Notes under the pieces: generated by a model
Database searches by the model: none
What the model saw: the letters and a program-made list of their open reading frames with translations, nothing else
Told to the model about the DNA's origin: nothing
Source: Treponema sp.
Lineage (GTDB): Bacteria; Spirochaetota; Spirochaetia; Treponematales; Treponemataceae
Reading direction: 5' to 3'
Assembly (NCBI GenBank): GCA_017619795.1
Contig: JAFZRP010000026.1
Span: 1 to 45,064, forward strand
Length of the DNA: 45,064 nucleotides
Position numbers and translations under genes: made by a program
Shown: positions 1-7,060 of the stretch, in pieces
How the letters are laid out: every line of letters begins with the position of its first letter
Position numbering within the stretch: position 1 is the stretch's first letter

Positions 1-838
1 GTGTACGACCTGTACCACCACCAGAAGCTACAGAGAAGTATTTCTTACCAGCAAGGAGGCGTTCCTTCTTGTATGTTCCTGCAACAGGATGCTGGAAACG
101 TGTTGGGTTTGTTGAGTTACCTGTGATTGAAACATCAACATCTTCGTGCCACATAATTGCAACACCTTCGCGAACATCGTCAGCACCGTAGCACTTTACG
201 ATGAGGCGGTCTGGGTTAGAACCGTAAGGAATCTCTTTTACAACTGTAAGAGCCTTGTCTGTTCCTTCGCCGTTGAAATAGTCAAACTTTGTCTGAACAT
301 ATGTGAAGCCGTTGATGCGGCTGATAATCTGAGCAGCGTCTTTTCCAAGACCGTTCAAAATAACGCGGAGCTTGTTCTTGCGAACCTTGTTAGCGTTAGC
401 AGCAATCTTAATAGCACCTTCAGCAGCAGCGAATGATTCGTGTCCTGCGAGGAAGGCAAAGCACTGTGTTTCTTCTGAAAGAAGACGTGCACCAAGGTTT
501 CCGTGTCCAAGACCTACTTTGCGGTCATCAGCTACAGAACCTGGAAGACAGAATGCCTGAAGTCCCTTACCGATGTTAGCAGCAGCGGCAGAACCTGTTT
601 TGTCTCCAGTCTTTTCTGCTTCTTTAATTGCAATTGCTGAACCAAGTACATAAGCCCATTTTGCATCTTCAAAACAAATCTGCTGTGTTTCCTGACAGAT
701 TGTATATGGATCAAAACCACGATCCTGGCAGAGCTTGCGAGCTTCGTTCAAACCAGCTTCGCCTTCTGCAAAACCATATTCTTTAAGAGCCTTATTCACC
801 TGAGGAATGCGGCCTGCGTAATCTTCAAATAATGCCAT
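1..838 (-). CDS. GGGtGRT protein (C-terminus cut by window edge)
   Basis: Open frame from ATG at 838 running off the window, about 279 codons. It begins MALFEDYAGRIPQVNKAL, and the last residues visible are ASGGGTGRT, the motif that names the GGGtGRT family. A Shine-Dalgarno GGAGG lies upstream of the ATG. The family is known from comparative genomics to sit beside a NifU-like scaffold, and that gene is directly upstream here (14-base gap), so the two are almost certainly co-transcribed. The biochemical function of the family is not established; a role in Fe-S or sulfur chemistry is inferred from the partner only. The interior is rich in Ala and Gly, with single Cys residues in contexts such as KLCQDRG, QQICFED and QAFCLPG. 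The product has no signal peptide and should be cytoplasmic. Confidence 0.88.
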   Translation of the reverse strand, partial: MALFEDYAGRIPQVNKALKEYGFAEGEAGLNEARKLCQDRGFDPYTICQETQQICFEDAKWAYVLGSAIAIKEAEKTGDKTGSAAAANIGKGLQAFCLPGSVADDRKVGLGHGNLGARLLSEETQCFAFLAGHESFAAAEGAIKIAANANKVRKNKLRVILNGLGKDAAQIISRINGFTYVQTKFDYFNGEGTDKALTVVKEIPYGSNPDRLIVKCYGADDVREGVAIMWHEDVDVSITGNSTNPTRFQHPVAGTYKKERLLAGKKYFSVASGGGTGRT

Positions 839-852
839 AAGTCTATTCCTCC

Positions 853-1554
853 CTATTCCTTTCTTGGGTCGATAAGTTTTACCATACCCTGATCTGCAGT
901 TACACGACCATAGTGTGTGCGTGCCTTTTCAACTGCTTCTTTTGGATCGATTCCAGCCTTGAGGTTGTCCATCAATTTTCCAACGTTGATACAGTTGTAA
1001 CCGATAATCTGGTTGTCCTTGTCGATAGCACAAGTTTCTACATAACCTTCTGTCATTTCGAGGTAGCGAGGACCAGTTTTGCGTGTTGCAAACATAGTTC
1101 CAACCTGTGAGCGGAGGTTCTTTCCAAGGTCTTCCAAAGAAGCACCAACTTTAAGACCGTCCTTAGAGTAAGCAGACTGTGAGCGTCCGTATACAATCTG
1201 GAGGAAAAGCTCGCGCATAGCTGTGTTGATAGCATCACAAACAAGGTCAGTATTCAAAGCTTCGAGAACTGTTTTTCCAATAAGGATTTCAGAAGCCATA
1301 GCAGCTGAGTGTGTCATACCAGAACATCCGATAGTTTCAACCAATGCTTCTTCGATGATTCCGTCTTTTACGTTCAAAGAAAGCTTACAGGCACCCTGCT
1401 GAGGTGCACACCAACCGATACCGTGTGTAAAACCGGAAATGTCTTCAATTTTCTTTACCTGTACCCACTCACCTTCTTCAGGAATTGGTGCAGGACCATG
1501 ATATGCGCCTTTTGCCAGAGGACACATATGCTCCACTTCTGCAGTGTATGTCAT
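853..1554 (-). CDS. NifU-like iron-sulfur cluster assembly scaffold protein
   Basis: 233 residues, cytoplasmic. It resembles the NifU/IscU N-terminal fold but belongs to the longer subgroup that pairs with GGGtGRT proteins. Seven cysteines are visible at about 11, 49, 56, 77, 106, 175 and 188. C49 (GIGWCA), C56 (QGACK) and C77 (ETIGCSGMTHS) are in the region where scaffold proteins hold a nascent cluster; the GCSG context is typical. A GGAG ribosome site precedes the ATG. It is the first gene of a two-gene unit whose second gene is the GGGtGRT protein. The cell could use other machinery for general Fe-S assembly, so this pair may serve a special client; that is inference. Confidence 0.85.
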   Translation of the reverse strand: MTYTAEVEHMCPLAKGAYHGPAPIPEEGEWVQVKKIEDISGFTHGIGWCAPQQGACKLSLNVKDGIIEEALVETIGCSGMTHSAAMASEILIGKTVLEALNTDLVCDAINTAMRELFLQIVYGRSQSAYSKDGLKVGASLEDLGKNLRSQVGTMFATRKTGPRYLEMTEGYVETCAIDKDNQIIGYNCINVGKLMDNLKAGIDPKEAVEKARTHYGRVTADQGMVKLIDPRKE

Positions 1555-1594
1555 AATATCTCCTATTAAAATAATTTTAGAATAGATTTATAAT

Positions 1595-1623
1595 AAAATA
1601 TCATTTTACAGTGGATTTTTCAA
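1595..1623 (-). promoter_or_regulatory. promoter of the NifU-like/GGGtGRT operon
   Basis: On the minus strand TTGAAA (1623-1618), a 17-base spacer and TATTTT (1600-1595). The start site would give a leader of roughly 35 bases carrying the GGAG site of the NifU-like gene. Confidence 0.45.
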
Positions 1624-1647
1624 TATATGAGGTTTTTATAGTTCCAT

Positions 1648-1676
1648 TTGCAAAACCTTCAAACAAATAGTAAAAT
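1648..1676 (+). promoter_or_regulatory. promoter of the SpoIIE-type phosphatase gene (leaderless type)
   Basis: TTGCAA (1648-1653), 17-base spacer, TAAAAT (1671-1676), then exactly 6 bases to the GTG start at 1683. No Shine-Dalgarno site is present. Transcription starting 7 bases after the -10 box would begin at the start codon itself. The hexamers and spacing are identical to those before plsC at 5517-5545. Confidence 0.6.
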
Positions 1677-1682
1677 AGTAGT

Positions 1683-3053
1683 GTGAAGAATGATAAAACA
1701 GCCTTTAGCTTAAAAACCTGGCTTTCAAACAATATCACAATGCCTCATGAGTTCAGAACAGAATTAACGAACATAAATCTGAAGAGGTTGTTTTATCTTG
1801 ACTGGATTTTCCTTATTGCCGCAATCGGTCAGTATATATTGTACCTTTCGGGAGTATTAAATCATAACATAAAATATGAGGCTTTTTTCTGCTTAGGCTA
1901 CATTACCACAACAATCATCTCACTTATACTCACCTATACTTTCAGAAAAAAAACAACCATTCCTAATTTTATACGCAATATTCCGCTGACGCTTTCGTAC
2001 ATAGTGATAATGTTAATGTGCCTTGTCATCTTCTACATAGATTTTCCATTCTTAATTGCACTGATGATTTTTGTCAGCCTCGTTGTCATTATCCCTATTT
2101 TCTTTACTGTTTCACCGACTTTTTTCAATATCGTACTTATATTAACTTACGTTGCAGTAGTCTATAAGCTTAAAACTACACAGGAAACAACTTTTATTGT
2201 GTGCCTTGGTGTATTTGTTACAATCATCGGCTTCTTCTCGATATTCAAATGGCAGACAACTAAAAAGGAGCTTGTACTGCAGACCGAACAGGAAGATAGA
2301 ACAAAACTTCTTGAAAAGGAAATTAACCTTGCGGCTTTTGTTCAAAACAGCTTCTACAAGCATATCGACATTAAGATTGACGGCTGGACAATTGAATACT
2401 TTTCAGAACCAATGGCTGGTGTTTCCGGAGACATGTACGACATCTATGCAAAAGGAAATGTACTTGAAGGTTTAGGTGTTTTTGATGTTTCCGGTCACGG
2501 TATTTCTTCCGGTCTTGTAACAATGCTTGTAAAAAACATCATTCAGCAGGAGTTTGAATACGGCAAGAATGATAATCTGCAGACTGTAATGAAGAAAATA
2601 AATGACAGGATTATTATAGAAAAAGGTGATATTGAAAATTACCTTACAGGTATTCTTGCACGAGTTCACGAGAATAAAATCGAACTTATTAACGCAGGAA
2701 ATCCTCCGCCAATCATTCATACGGCAGAACCGAATAACTCTTACTTCTACGAAACAAATGAGCTTACAAATTATGGTGTAATTGGTATGGCAGACTTCCC
2801 GGTTGGCTACACAGTAAATACAATTGAAATGCAGCCTGGTGATTCTATCCTTTTCTATACTGACGGTATTACAGAAAACAGCAACGAAGAAAACACTCCA
2901 TACGGAAAGAAAAATCTTATGCAGGTTTTCCACAACAACACCTACAAAACCTGTAAGGATCAGCTTGCAGACATTGTAAGTGACTATAAAAAATTTAAGG
3001 GCGATGCCAGATCATCCGATGACATCACCCTTCTTATTCTTAAAAAATTATAA
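1683..3053 (+). CDS. membrane SpoIIE-family PP2C-type protein phosphatase
   Basis: 456 residues. The N-terminal half carries about six hydrophobic helices (roughly 36-58, 67-87, 98-118, 120-142, 145-162, 170-189), a short linker, then a SpoIIE/PP2C domain (about 215-456). Metal-binding acidic residues are all present: D250 in SGD, D268 in DVSGHG, D394 in FYTDGITE and the SDDITL motif near 446. The enzyme should dephosphorylate Ser/Thr-phosphorylated proteins, typically anti-anti-sigma factors, in response to a signal sensed by the membrane part. No anti-sigma kinase or STAS protein is nearby, so the partner is unknown. GTG at 1683 is preferred because the -10 box lies 6 bases upstream. M20 is the alternative start but would cut nothing from the membrane domain. 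Confidence 0.88.
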   Translation: MKNDKTAFSLKTWLSNNITMPHEFRTELTNINLKRLFYLDWIFLIAAIGQYILYLSGVLNHNIKYEAFFCLGYITTTIISLILTYTFRKKTTIPNFIRNIPLTLSYIVIMLMCLVIFYIDFPFLIALMIFVSLVVIIPIFFTVSPTFFNIVLILTYVAVVYKLKTTQETTFIVCLGVFVTIIGFFSIFKWQTTKKELVLQTEQEDRTKLLEKEINLAAFVQNSFYKHIDIKIDGWTIEYFSEPMAGVSGDMYDIYAKGNVLEGLGVFDVSGHGISSGLVTMLVKNIIQQEFEYGKNDNLQTVMKKINDRIIIEKGDIENYLTGILARVHENKIELINAGNPPPIIHTAEPNNSYFYETNELTNYGVIGMADFPVGYTVNTIEMQPGDSILFYTDGITENSNEENTPYGKKNLMQVFHNNTYKTCKDQLADIVSDYKKFKGDARSSDDITLLILKKL

Positions 3054-3065
3054 TCTCTCGCCTAC

Positions 3066-3121
3066 CTTCGCGCAGGGGCACTCCGGACAAGTCGGCGGCG
3101 CACGCTGCGCTACTCGCGTGC
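3066..3121. repeat. GC-rich intergenic foldback between spoIIE-type gene and argG
   Basis: The 75-base convergent gap is much richer in G+C than its neighbours. It holds an inverted repeat GCACGC (3100-3105) and GCGTGC (3116-3121). In addition ACAAGTCGGCG (3087-3097) is the exact reverse complement of CGCCGACTTGT (3182-3192) inside the last codons of argG. There is no T-run, so it is not a standard terminator. A similar GCACGC...GCGTGC palindrome recurs at 44057-44070. Confidence 0.5.
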
Positions 3122-3128
3122 TTTCAGA

Positions 3129-4394
3129 TTACTCAGTTGGTCGCTTTTTGAAGCTCTTACTTTCAATAATAGCTTGTCCTTCGCCGACTTGTTGCTCCAT
3201 CATAGCGCGAACTTTAAGTGGGAGACCGAACAAGGTAATAAAGCCCTGAGCATCTTTGTGGTCGTAGAGATCACCAGTTGTGAATGAAGCAATTGATTCG
3301 TTGTACAAGCTGTACTTAGAACCGCTTCCTGCACCGCGGATTGCACCCTTAATGAGCTTAACCTTTGCCCAACCGGTAACAGTTTCTTCTGTCTTATCAA
3401 CAAATGCCATACAAGCATCCATAAGAGTTGTAAACCATTTTCCGTCGTAGATAAGTTCGCCCATGCGAACAGCAAGCTGCTGCTTATAGTGATATGTATC
3501 TCTGTCAAGACAGATGTGATCCATCATTCTGTGAGCAAAGTAAAGGATAGCTCCACCCGGTGTTTCGTAAACGCCACGGCTCTTCATACCAACACAGCGG
3601 TTTTCGCAGATGTCAACAAGACCAACACCGTTTCTTCCGCCGATTACGTTGAGTTCGTTCAAAAGATCAATTGCATTCATCTTTTTGCCATTCAAGCCAA
3701 CAGGAATACCCTTTTCAAAATCAATTGTTACATATTCACCCTCATCTGGAGCTTCCTCTGGAACAACTGTATTTTTAAGCATGTGCTTGTAGTTAGGCTC
3801 GTTTTCTGTCTGCTCAAGCTCAAGACCTTCGTGGCTCAAGTGCCAGATGTTTTCGTCACGGCTGTAAGACTGGTCTTTTTTCATTGGAACTTCAAGACCT
3901 CTGTCTTCAAGGAACTTAATTTCAGCATCGCGGCTGTCCATGTTCCATTTATCATCACGCCAGGCAGCAATAACCTTAATGTCTGGAGCAAAAGCTTTAA
4001 TTGCAAGCTCGAAACGAACCTGGTCATTTCCTTTACCAGTAGCGCCGTGACAGATTGCAACAGCACCCTCCTGGCGGGCATATTCAACAAGGATTTTTCC
4101 AATAAGAGGACGAGCTGTAGATGTACCAAGAAGATACTCATCCTCGTAAACTGCATTTGCCTTTAATGCAGGCCAGATATACTCTGTGATATATTCTTCG
4201 CGGGCATCTACAACATAGCAGGCACTTGCACCAGTCTTCAATGCACGAGACTTAATTGCTTCCCAATCATCGCCCTGTCCTACATCAATGCAGACAGCGA
4301 TTACATCATAATTATAATTTTCTTTGAGCCATGGGATGATAACTGTTGTATCAAGTCCACCTGAATAAGCAAGAACAACTTTATCTTTTGCCAT
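3129..4394 (-). CDS. argG: argininosuccinate synthase
   Basis: 421 residues from ATG 4394. It catalyses ATP-dependent condensation of citrulline and aspartate to argininosuccinate, the penultimate step of arginine synthesis, in the cytoplasm. The N-terminus has the PP-loop ATP site AYSGGLDTT (about residues 8-16). Further family motifs are CIDVGQGDDW, CHGATGKGNDQVRFE and SRDENIWHLSHEG. The start at 4394 is chosen over an upstream in-frame ATG (4424) because AGGAGG lies 7 bases before it. Length matches the family (about 400-450). It stands alone, without argH, argF or other arginine genes nearby. A promoter with repeated TGCATAA elements lies just upstream. Confidence 0.96.
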   Translation of the reverse strand: MAKDKVVLAYSGGLDTTVIIPWLKENYNYDVIAVCIDVGQGDDWEAIKSRALKTGASACYVVDAREEYITEYIWPALKANAVYEDEYLLGTSTARPLIGKILVEYARQEGAVAICHGATGKGNDQVRFELAIKAFAPDIKVIAAWRDDKWNMDSRDAEIKFLEDRGLEVPMKKDQSYSRDENIWHLSHEGLELEQTENEPNYKHMLKNTVVPEEAPDEGEYVTIDFEKGIPVGLNGKKMNAIDLLNELNVIGGRNGVGLVDICENRCVGMKSRGVYETPGGAILYFAHRMMDHICLDRDTYHYKQQLAVRMGELIYDGKWFTTLMDACMAFVDKTEETVTGWAKVKLIKGAIRGAGSGSKYSLYNESIASFTTGDLYDHKDAQGFITLFGLPLKVRAMMEQQVGEGQAIIESKSFKKRPTE

Positions 4395-4418
4395 ATGAAT
4401 CCTCCTGAAAGGCAATAA

Positions 4419-4466
4419 TTGCATAAATATACAGAAAATATACTATTTTATGCAAAAATATGCAAT
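4419..4466 (-). promoter_or_regulatory. argG promoter with repeated TGCATAA-type operator candidates
   Basis: On the minus strand TTGCAT (4465-4460), 17-base spacer, TATATT (4442-4437). Around and within it lie TTGCATAA (4419-4426), its reverse complement TTATGCAA (4448-4455) and TATGCAAT (4459-4466). The TGCA cores at 4420, 4451 and 4461 are 31 and 10 bases apart, so they sit near the same face of the helix. The AT-rich half-sites resemble arginine-repressor boxes in general form, but assigning them to ArgR is inference; no argR is in the window. Confidence 0.5.
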
Positions 4467-4486
4467 ACCAAAAAGAGGATTGTTTG

Positions 4487-5446
4487 TTATTGATTATCTA
4501 CAGATTCCTTTTTTTCTGCTCTCTTTCTGCGAATAAAATTGAGCAGCAGCGGGTAGAAAATCATTGTGGTGATGCCGAGGATGAAGTACTTAAGCATGTG
4601 GGAGAAGTGATCTCCAAGAGGTGCAAACAGAATACCAAAGCCAACCTTTTCTGCAAAAACTATAATGCCGCCAGCGAGGAAACAGATTATCTTCTGCTTC
4701 CAGTTACCAGCTACCTCGTAGTGAATGAATCTTCTGTCAACAAGCCAGCCGATAAGAGCTGCAATTGAAAGTCCAGTTGCAGTGTAGCAGTCTGTAAGCA
4801 TTTTATACGGATCAACAAGCAGTGTGCCGTCTTCAAGATAATCCAATGGATAAGGCTTAAACTGAAGATAAAGTAATCCGGCAATTGCAAGAACAATACC
4901 AATAATACAAAGCAGAATATCTTTATCCTGATGCGAAGCAAACCAATAGTCTAATACTTCAAACAGACAAAGGTAAATAGAAGCTTCTATAATTGCAACA
5001 AGAACATCCGGCAGAGTGTGAACTCCAAGCCAGTTTCTGGAGAAGGCTGTAAGGAAAATGAGTGTAAACATAAGGACTACAACCCATTTTCTCTTTTTTT
5101 CATAAATTGCAAGGCTTCCGAAAAAGGAGGTTGCAGAAACTGTATGTCCGCTAGGGAATGAATATCCGGTTGCTCCGGCTGTAGCCTTTGCATAAGGAGT
5201 AAGCTCCGGATAGCGGAACCAAGGTCTGTATACGCAGGCTGTATTTTTTATAAGCTGATTTGAGAAAAAAGTTGTTGTATAGCACAAAAACATTTTTGTA
5301 CCGGCTGACTTGCTGACACACCAGTAAATAAATGCAGGAATCATAAAGCCTACATTCTGTACTGCATCGGAAATTAACATGAAGAATACATTTACGAAAT
5401 CTGGTGCACCTTCTCGCAAGGTCTGAAGCATATATAAGTAATTCAT
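4487..5446 (-). CDS. PAP2-family membrane phosphatase
   Basis: About 319 residues from ATG 5446. It is an integral membrane acid phosphatase of the PAP2 superfamily, acting on lipid phosphates such as undecaprenyl pyrophosphate, phosphatidate or PGP. The three signature motifs are present: KNTACVYRP, YSFPSGHT and SRNWLGVHTLPD, giving the catalytic His and Asp. The C-terminal third holds further hydrophobic helices, then a basic tail (RRKRAEKK). The start is placed at 5446, not at the upstream in-frame ATG at 5530, because the N-terminal extension is not hydrophobic and TATAAT sits exactly 6 bases upstream of this ATG. No ribosome site is seen. Substrate cannot be told from sequence; the acyltransferase gene diverges just upstream, hinting at lipid metabolism. 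Confidence 0.87.
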   Translation of the reverse strand: MNYLYMLQTLREGAPDFVNVFFMLISDAVQNVGFMIPAFIYWCVSKSAGTKMFLCYTTTFFSNQLIKNTACVYRPWFRYPELTPYAKATAGATGYSFPSGHTVSATSFFGSLAIYEKKRKWVVVLMFTLIFLTAFSRNWLGVHTLPDVLVAIIEASIYLCLFEVLDYWFASHQDKDILLCIIGIVLAIAGLLYLQFKPYPLDYLEDGTLLVDPYKMLTDCYTATGLSIAALIGWLVDRRFIHYEVAGNWKQKIICFLAGGIIVFAEKVGFGILFAPLGDHFSHMLKYFILGITTMIFYPLLLNFIRRKRAEKKESVDNQ

Positions 5447-5452
5447 TATTTT

Positions 5453-5481
5453 ATTATAACACAATGTAATAAGATTATAAA
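5453..5481 (-). promoter_or_regulatory. promoter of PAP2 gene (leaderless type)
   Basis: TATAAT (5458-5453, minus strand) ends 6 bases before the ATG. A weak -35 (TTTATA, 5481-5476) lies 17 bases further upstream. No Shine-Dalgarno sequence is present. Confidence 0.45.
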
Positions 5482-5516
5482 TAATAAATTGATGAAAAAT
5501 CAACGTACATTGAACC

Positions 5517-5545
5517 TTGCAATAATTCACGGATTGGCTTAAAAT
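5517..5545 (+). promoter_or_regulatory. promoter of plsC-type gene (leaderless type)
   Basis: TTGCAA (5517-5522), 17-base spacer, TAAAAT (5540-5545), then 6 bases (TATAAT) and the ATG at 5552. Hexamers and distances are the same as upstream of the SpoIIE-type gene. No ribosome site is visible. Confidence 0.55.
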
Positions 5546-5551
5546 TATAAT

Positions 5552-6307
5552 ATGTTATTTTTAAAGATTCTTAGTTACATTTTTCTTGTACTGCTCATTC
5601 TGGAGCTGGTTTACATTGCATTTGTAATTTTGAGCAGTTTGATAGTAAACACAAGCAAAGACTACACCAAAAACAGTAAATACTTCAGAGGCTTGCTTTA
5701 TTCAGGAACTTGGGAGCTTTTGCTTTTTGGTCGCGTAAAGGTGCATATTACAGGAGCAGAAAAGCTACCTAAGGATTCAAGATTCCTCATCATCAGCAAC
5801 CACCGCTCTAAGTTTGATCCTATGACAACCTGGTATGTATTCAGGAAATACAATATTGCTTATATCTCTAAGCCAGAAAACTTTAATGTACCGTTCTTTG
5901 GAAGAATTATTCGACCGTGCTGCTTTCTGCCTATTATCCGCGGAAACCCACGACTTGCACTGCCTACTATAGAAAAAGCAATAGATCTTCTTAAGGCTGA
6001 TGAAGTTTCTATCGGTATTTATCCGGAAGGAACCCGTAGCCAGACAGAGGAAATGCTTCCTTTCCACAACGGAGTATTTAAGATTGCTCAGCGCGCAGAG
6101 GTTCCTGTAGTAATCTGTGCTATTCAGGGAACTGAAAAGATTCACAAGAACTTTCCGTGGCGCAGAACACATGTTTATATAGATGTTCTTGATGTTATTC
6201 CTGTAGAAAAGCTTCTGTCACAGAAAACATTTGAGATTGCTGATTATTCAAAGGCACTAATTGAAAAGAAGCTGAACGAATCTAAGAACAAACAACAGGC
6301 GGTATAA
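5552..6307 (+). CDS. plsC: 1-acyl-sn-glycerol-3-phosphate acyltransferase (PlsC family)
   Basis: 251 residues. An N-terminal hydrophobic helix (about 2-34) anchors it to the inner membrane. The acyltransferase block I is NHRSKFD (83-89, catalytic His84 and Asp89), and block III is YPEGTRS (157-163), the phosphate-binding motif. The enzyme adds the second acyl chain to lysophosphatidate in phospholipid synthesis. Length fits the family. The 3' end overlaps the end of nadE on the other strand by 26 bases, so the genes converge. Acyl-acceptor specificity is not provable, since PlsC paralogues acylate other lysophospholipids, so the symbol is a best guess. Confidence 0.85.
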   Translation: MLFLKILSYIFLVLLILELVYIAFVILSSLIVNTSKDYTKNSKYFRGLLYSGTWELLLFGRVKVHITGAEKLPKDSRFLIISNHRSKFDPMTTWYVFRKYNIAYISKPENFNVPFFGRIIRPCCFLPIIRGNPRLALPTIEKAIDLLKADEVSIGIYPEGTRSQTEEMLPFHNGVFKIAQRAEVPVVICAIQGTEKIHKNFPWRRTHVYIDVLDVIPVEKLLSQKTFEIADYSKALIEKKLNESKNKQQAV

Positions 6308-7049
6308 ATCCTTCAGGAACATAACAAGGAAGATTCAAAAGAGCCCTCTTCCAGGCAAAGCCTTTTACTCGACTGCTGATTGAAGCAACTCTTTCCGGAG
6401 ACATTCCGTTTGTTTTTCCTCTTGCAACCTTTTCAAGCTCATCGTAAGTAAAGCCAAGCTTTTCCTCATCAGTCATGCCGCACATACCGTCGGACGGAGC
6501 CTTTTTAACAAGCTCTTTTGGCAAGCCTAAGTCTAGTCCAAGCTGAACAACCTCGCTTACATAAAGATGAGCTAAAGGAGCAAAATCCCCTGCTCCATCT
6601 CCCCACAATGTATAGAAGCCTGCTAGTCTTTCGCTAAGGTTTCCGTTGCAGGAGATTCGTGCATTTCCAAGCATTGCAGCAACTCCGTACAAGGTAGCCA
6701 TTCTTAAGCGGCTTGGTGTATTTGTAGAAAACTGGTCTGTCAGCTGAGGCTTATTCAGCGCAGAAGAAATTGCACCGGAAAGTCCTTTATAAGCATCGTT
6801 TATATTGACGGTGTAATTCTCTATACCGAGGAAGCTGCACAAACGCTGGGAATCATCAATATCCTTTTGAATACCGTTCGGCATCATCACGCCTACTACC
6901 CTTTCTTTTCCAAGAGCTTCGCAGCAAAGAGCAGTAACTACACTTGAATCCTTTCCACCGGAAACTCCAATAATAGCCTTAGTATTAGCGTCGCCGTTTT
7001 TTTCAAAATATTCTTTTATAAAGGCAATTGCACCGTCTTTTATGTTCAT
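6282..7049 (-). CDS. nadE: NAD+ synthase
   Basis: 255 residues. It amidates nicotinate adenine dinucleotide to NAD+. The PP-loop IGVSGGKDSS (about 27-36) is intact, and the LGNARISCNGNLSERLAG and YTLWGDGAGDFAPLAHLYVSEV segments are typical of NadE. It is the short form without a glutaminase domain, so it should use ammonia. It sits 11 bases downstream of pncB with an AAGGA ribosome site between them, forming a two-gene NAD salvage unit. The 3' end overlaps the convergent plsC gene by 26 bases. The tail is cysteine-containing (LPCYVPEG, VVCS). Confidence 0.94.
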   Translation of the reverse strand: MNIKDGAIAFIKEYFEKNGDANTKAIIGVSGGKDSSVVTALCCEALGKERVVGVMMPNGIQKDIDDSQRLCSFLGIENYTVNINDAYKGLSGAISSALNKPQLTDQFSTNTPSRLRMATLYGVAAMLGNARISCNGNLSERLAGFYTLWGDGAGDFAPLAHLYVSEVVQLGLDLGLPKELVKKAPSDGMCGMTDEEKLGFTYDELEKVARGKTNGMSPERVASISSRVKGFAWKRALLNLPCYVPEGFIPPVVCS

Positions 7050-7060
7050 ATTATTCCTTC

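Noticed and set aside
146..720. Small open frames on the plus and minus strands within 1-838
   Set aside because: They are shadows of the GGGtGRT gene, whose frame runs through the whole region and encodes the family motif.
845..862. Extra copies of the CTATTCC heptamer (CTATTCC, TCC, CTATTCC)
   Set aside because: Only two copies, and they coincide with the ribosome-binding region of the GGGtGRT gene; not an array.
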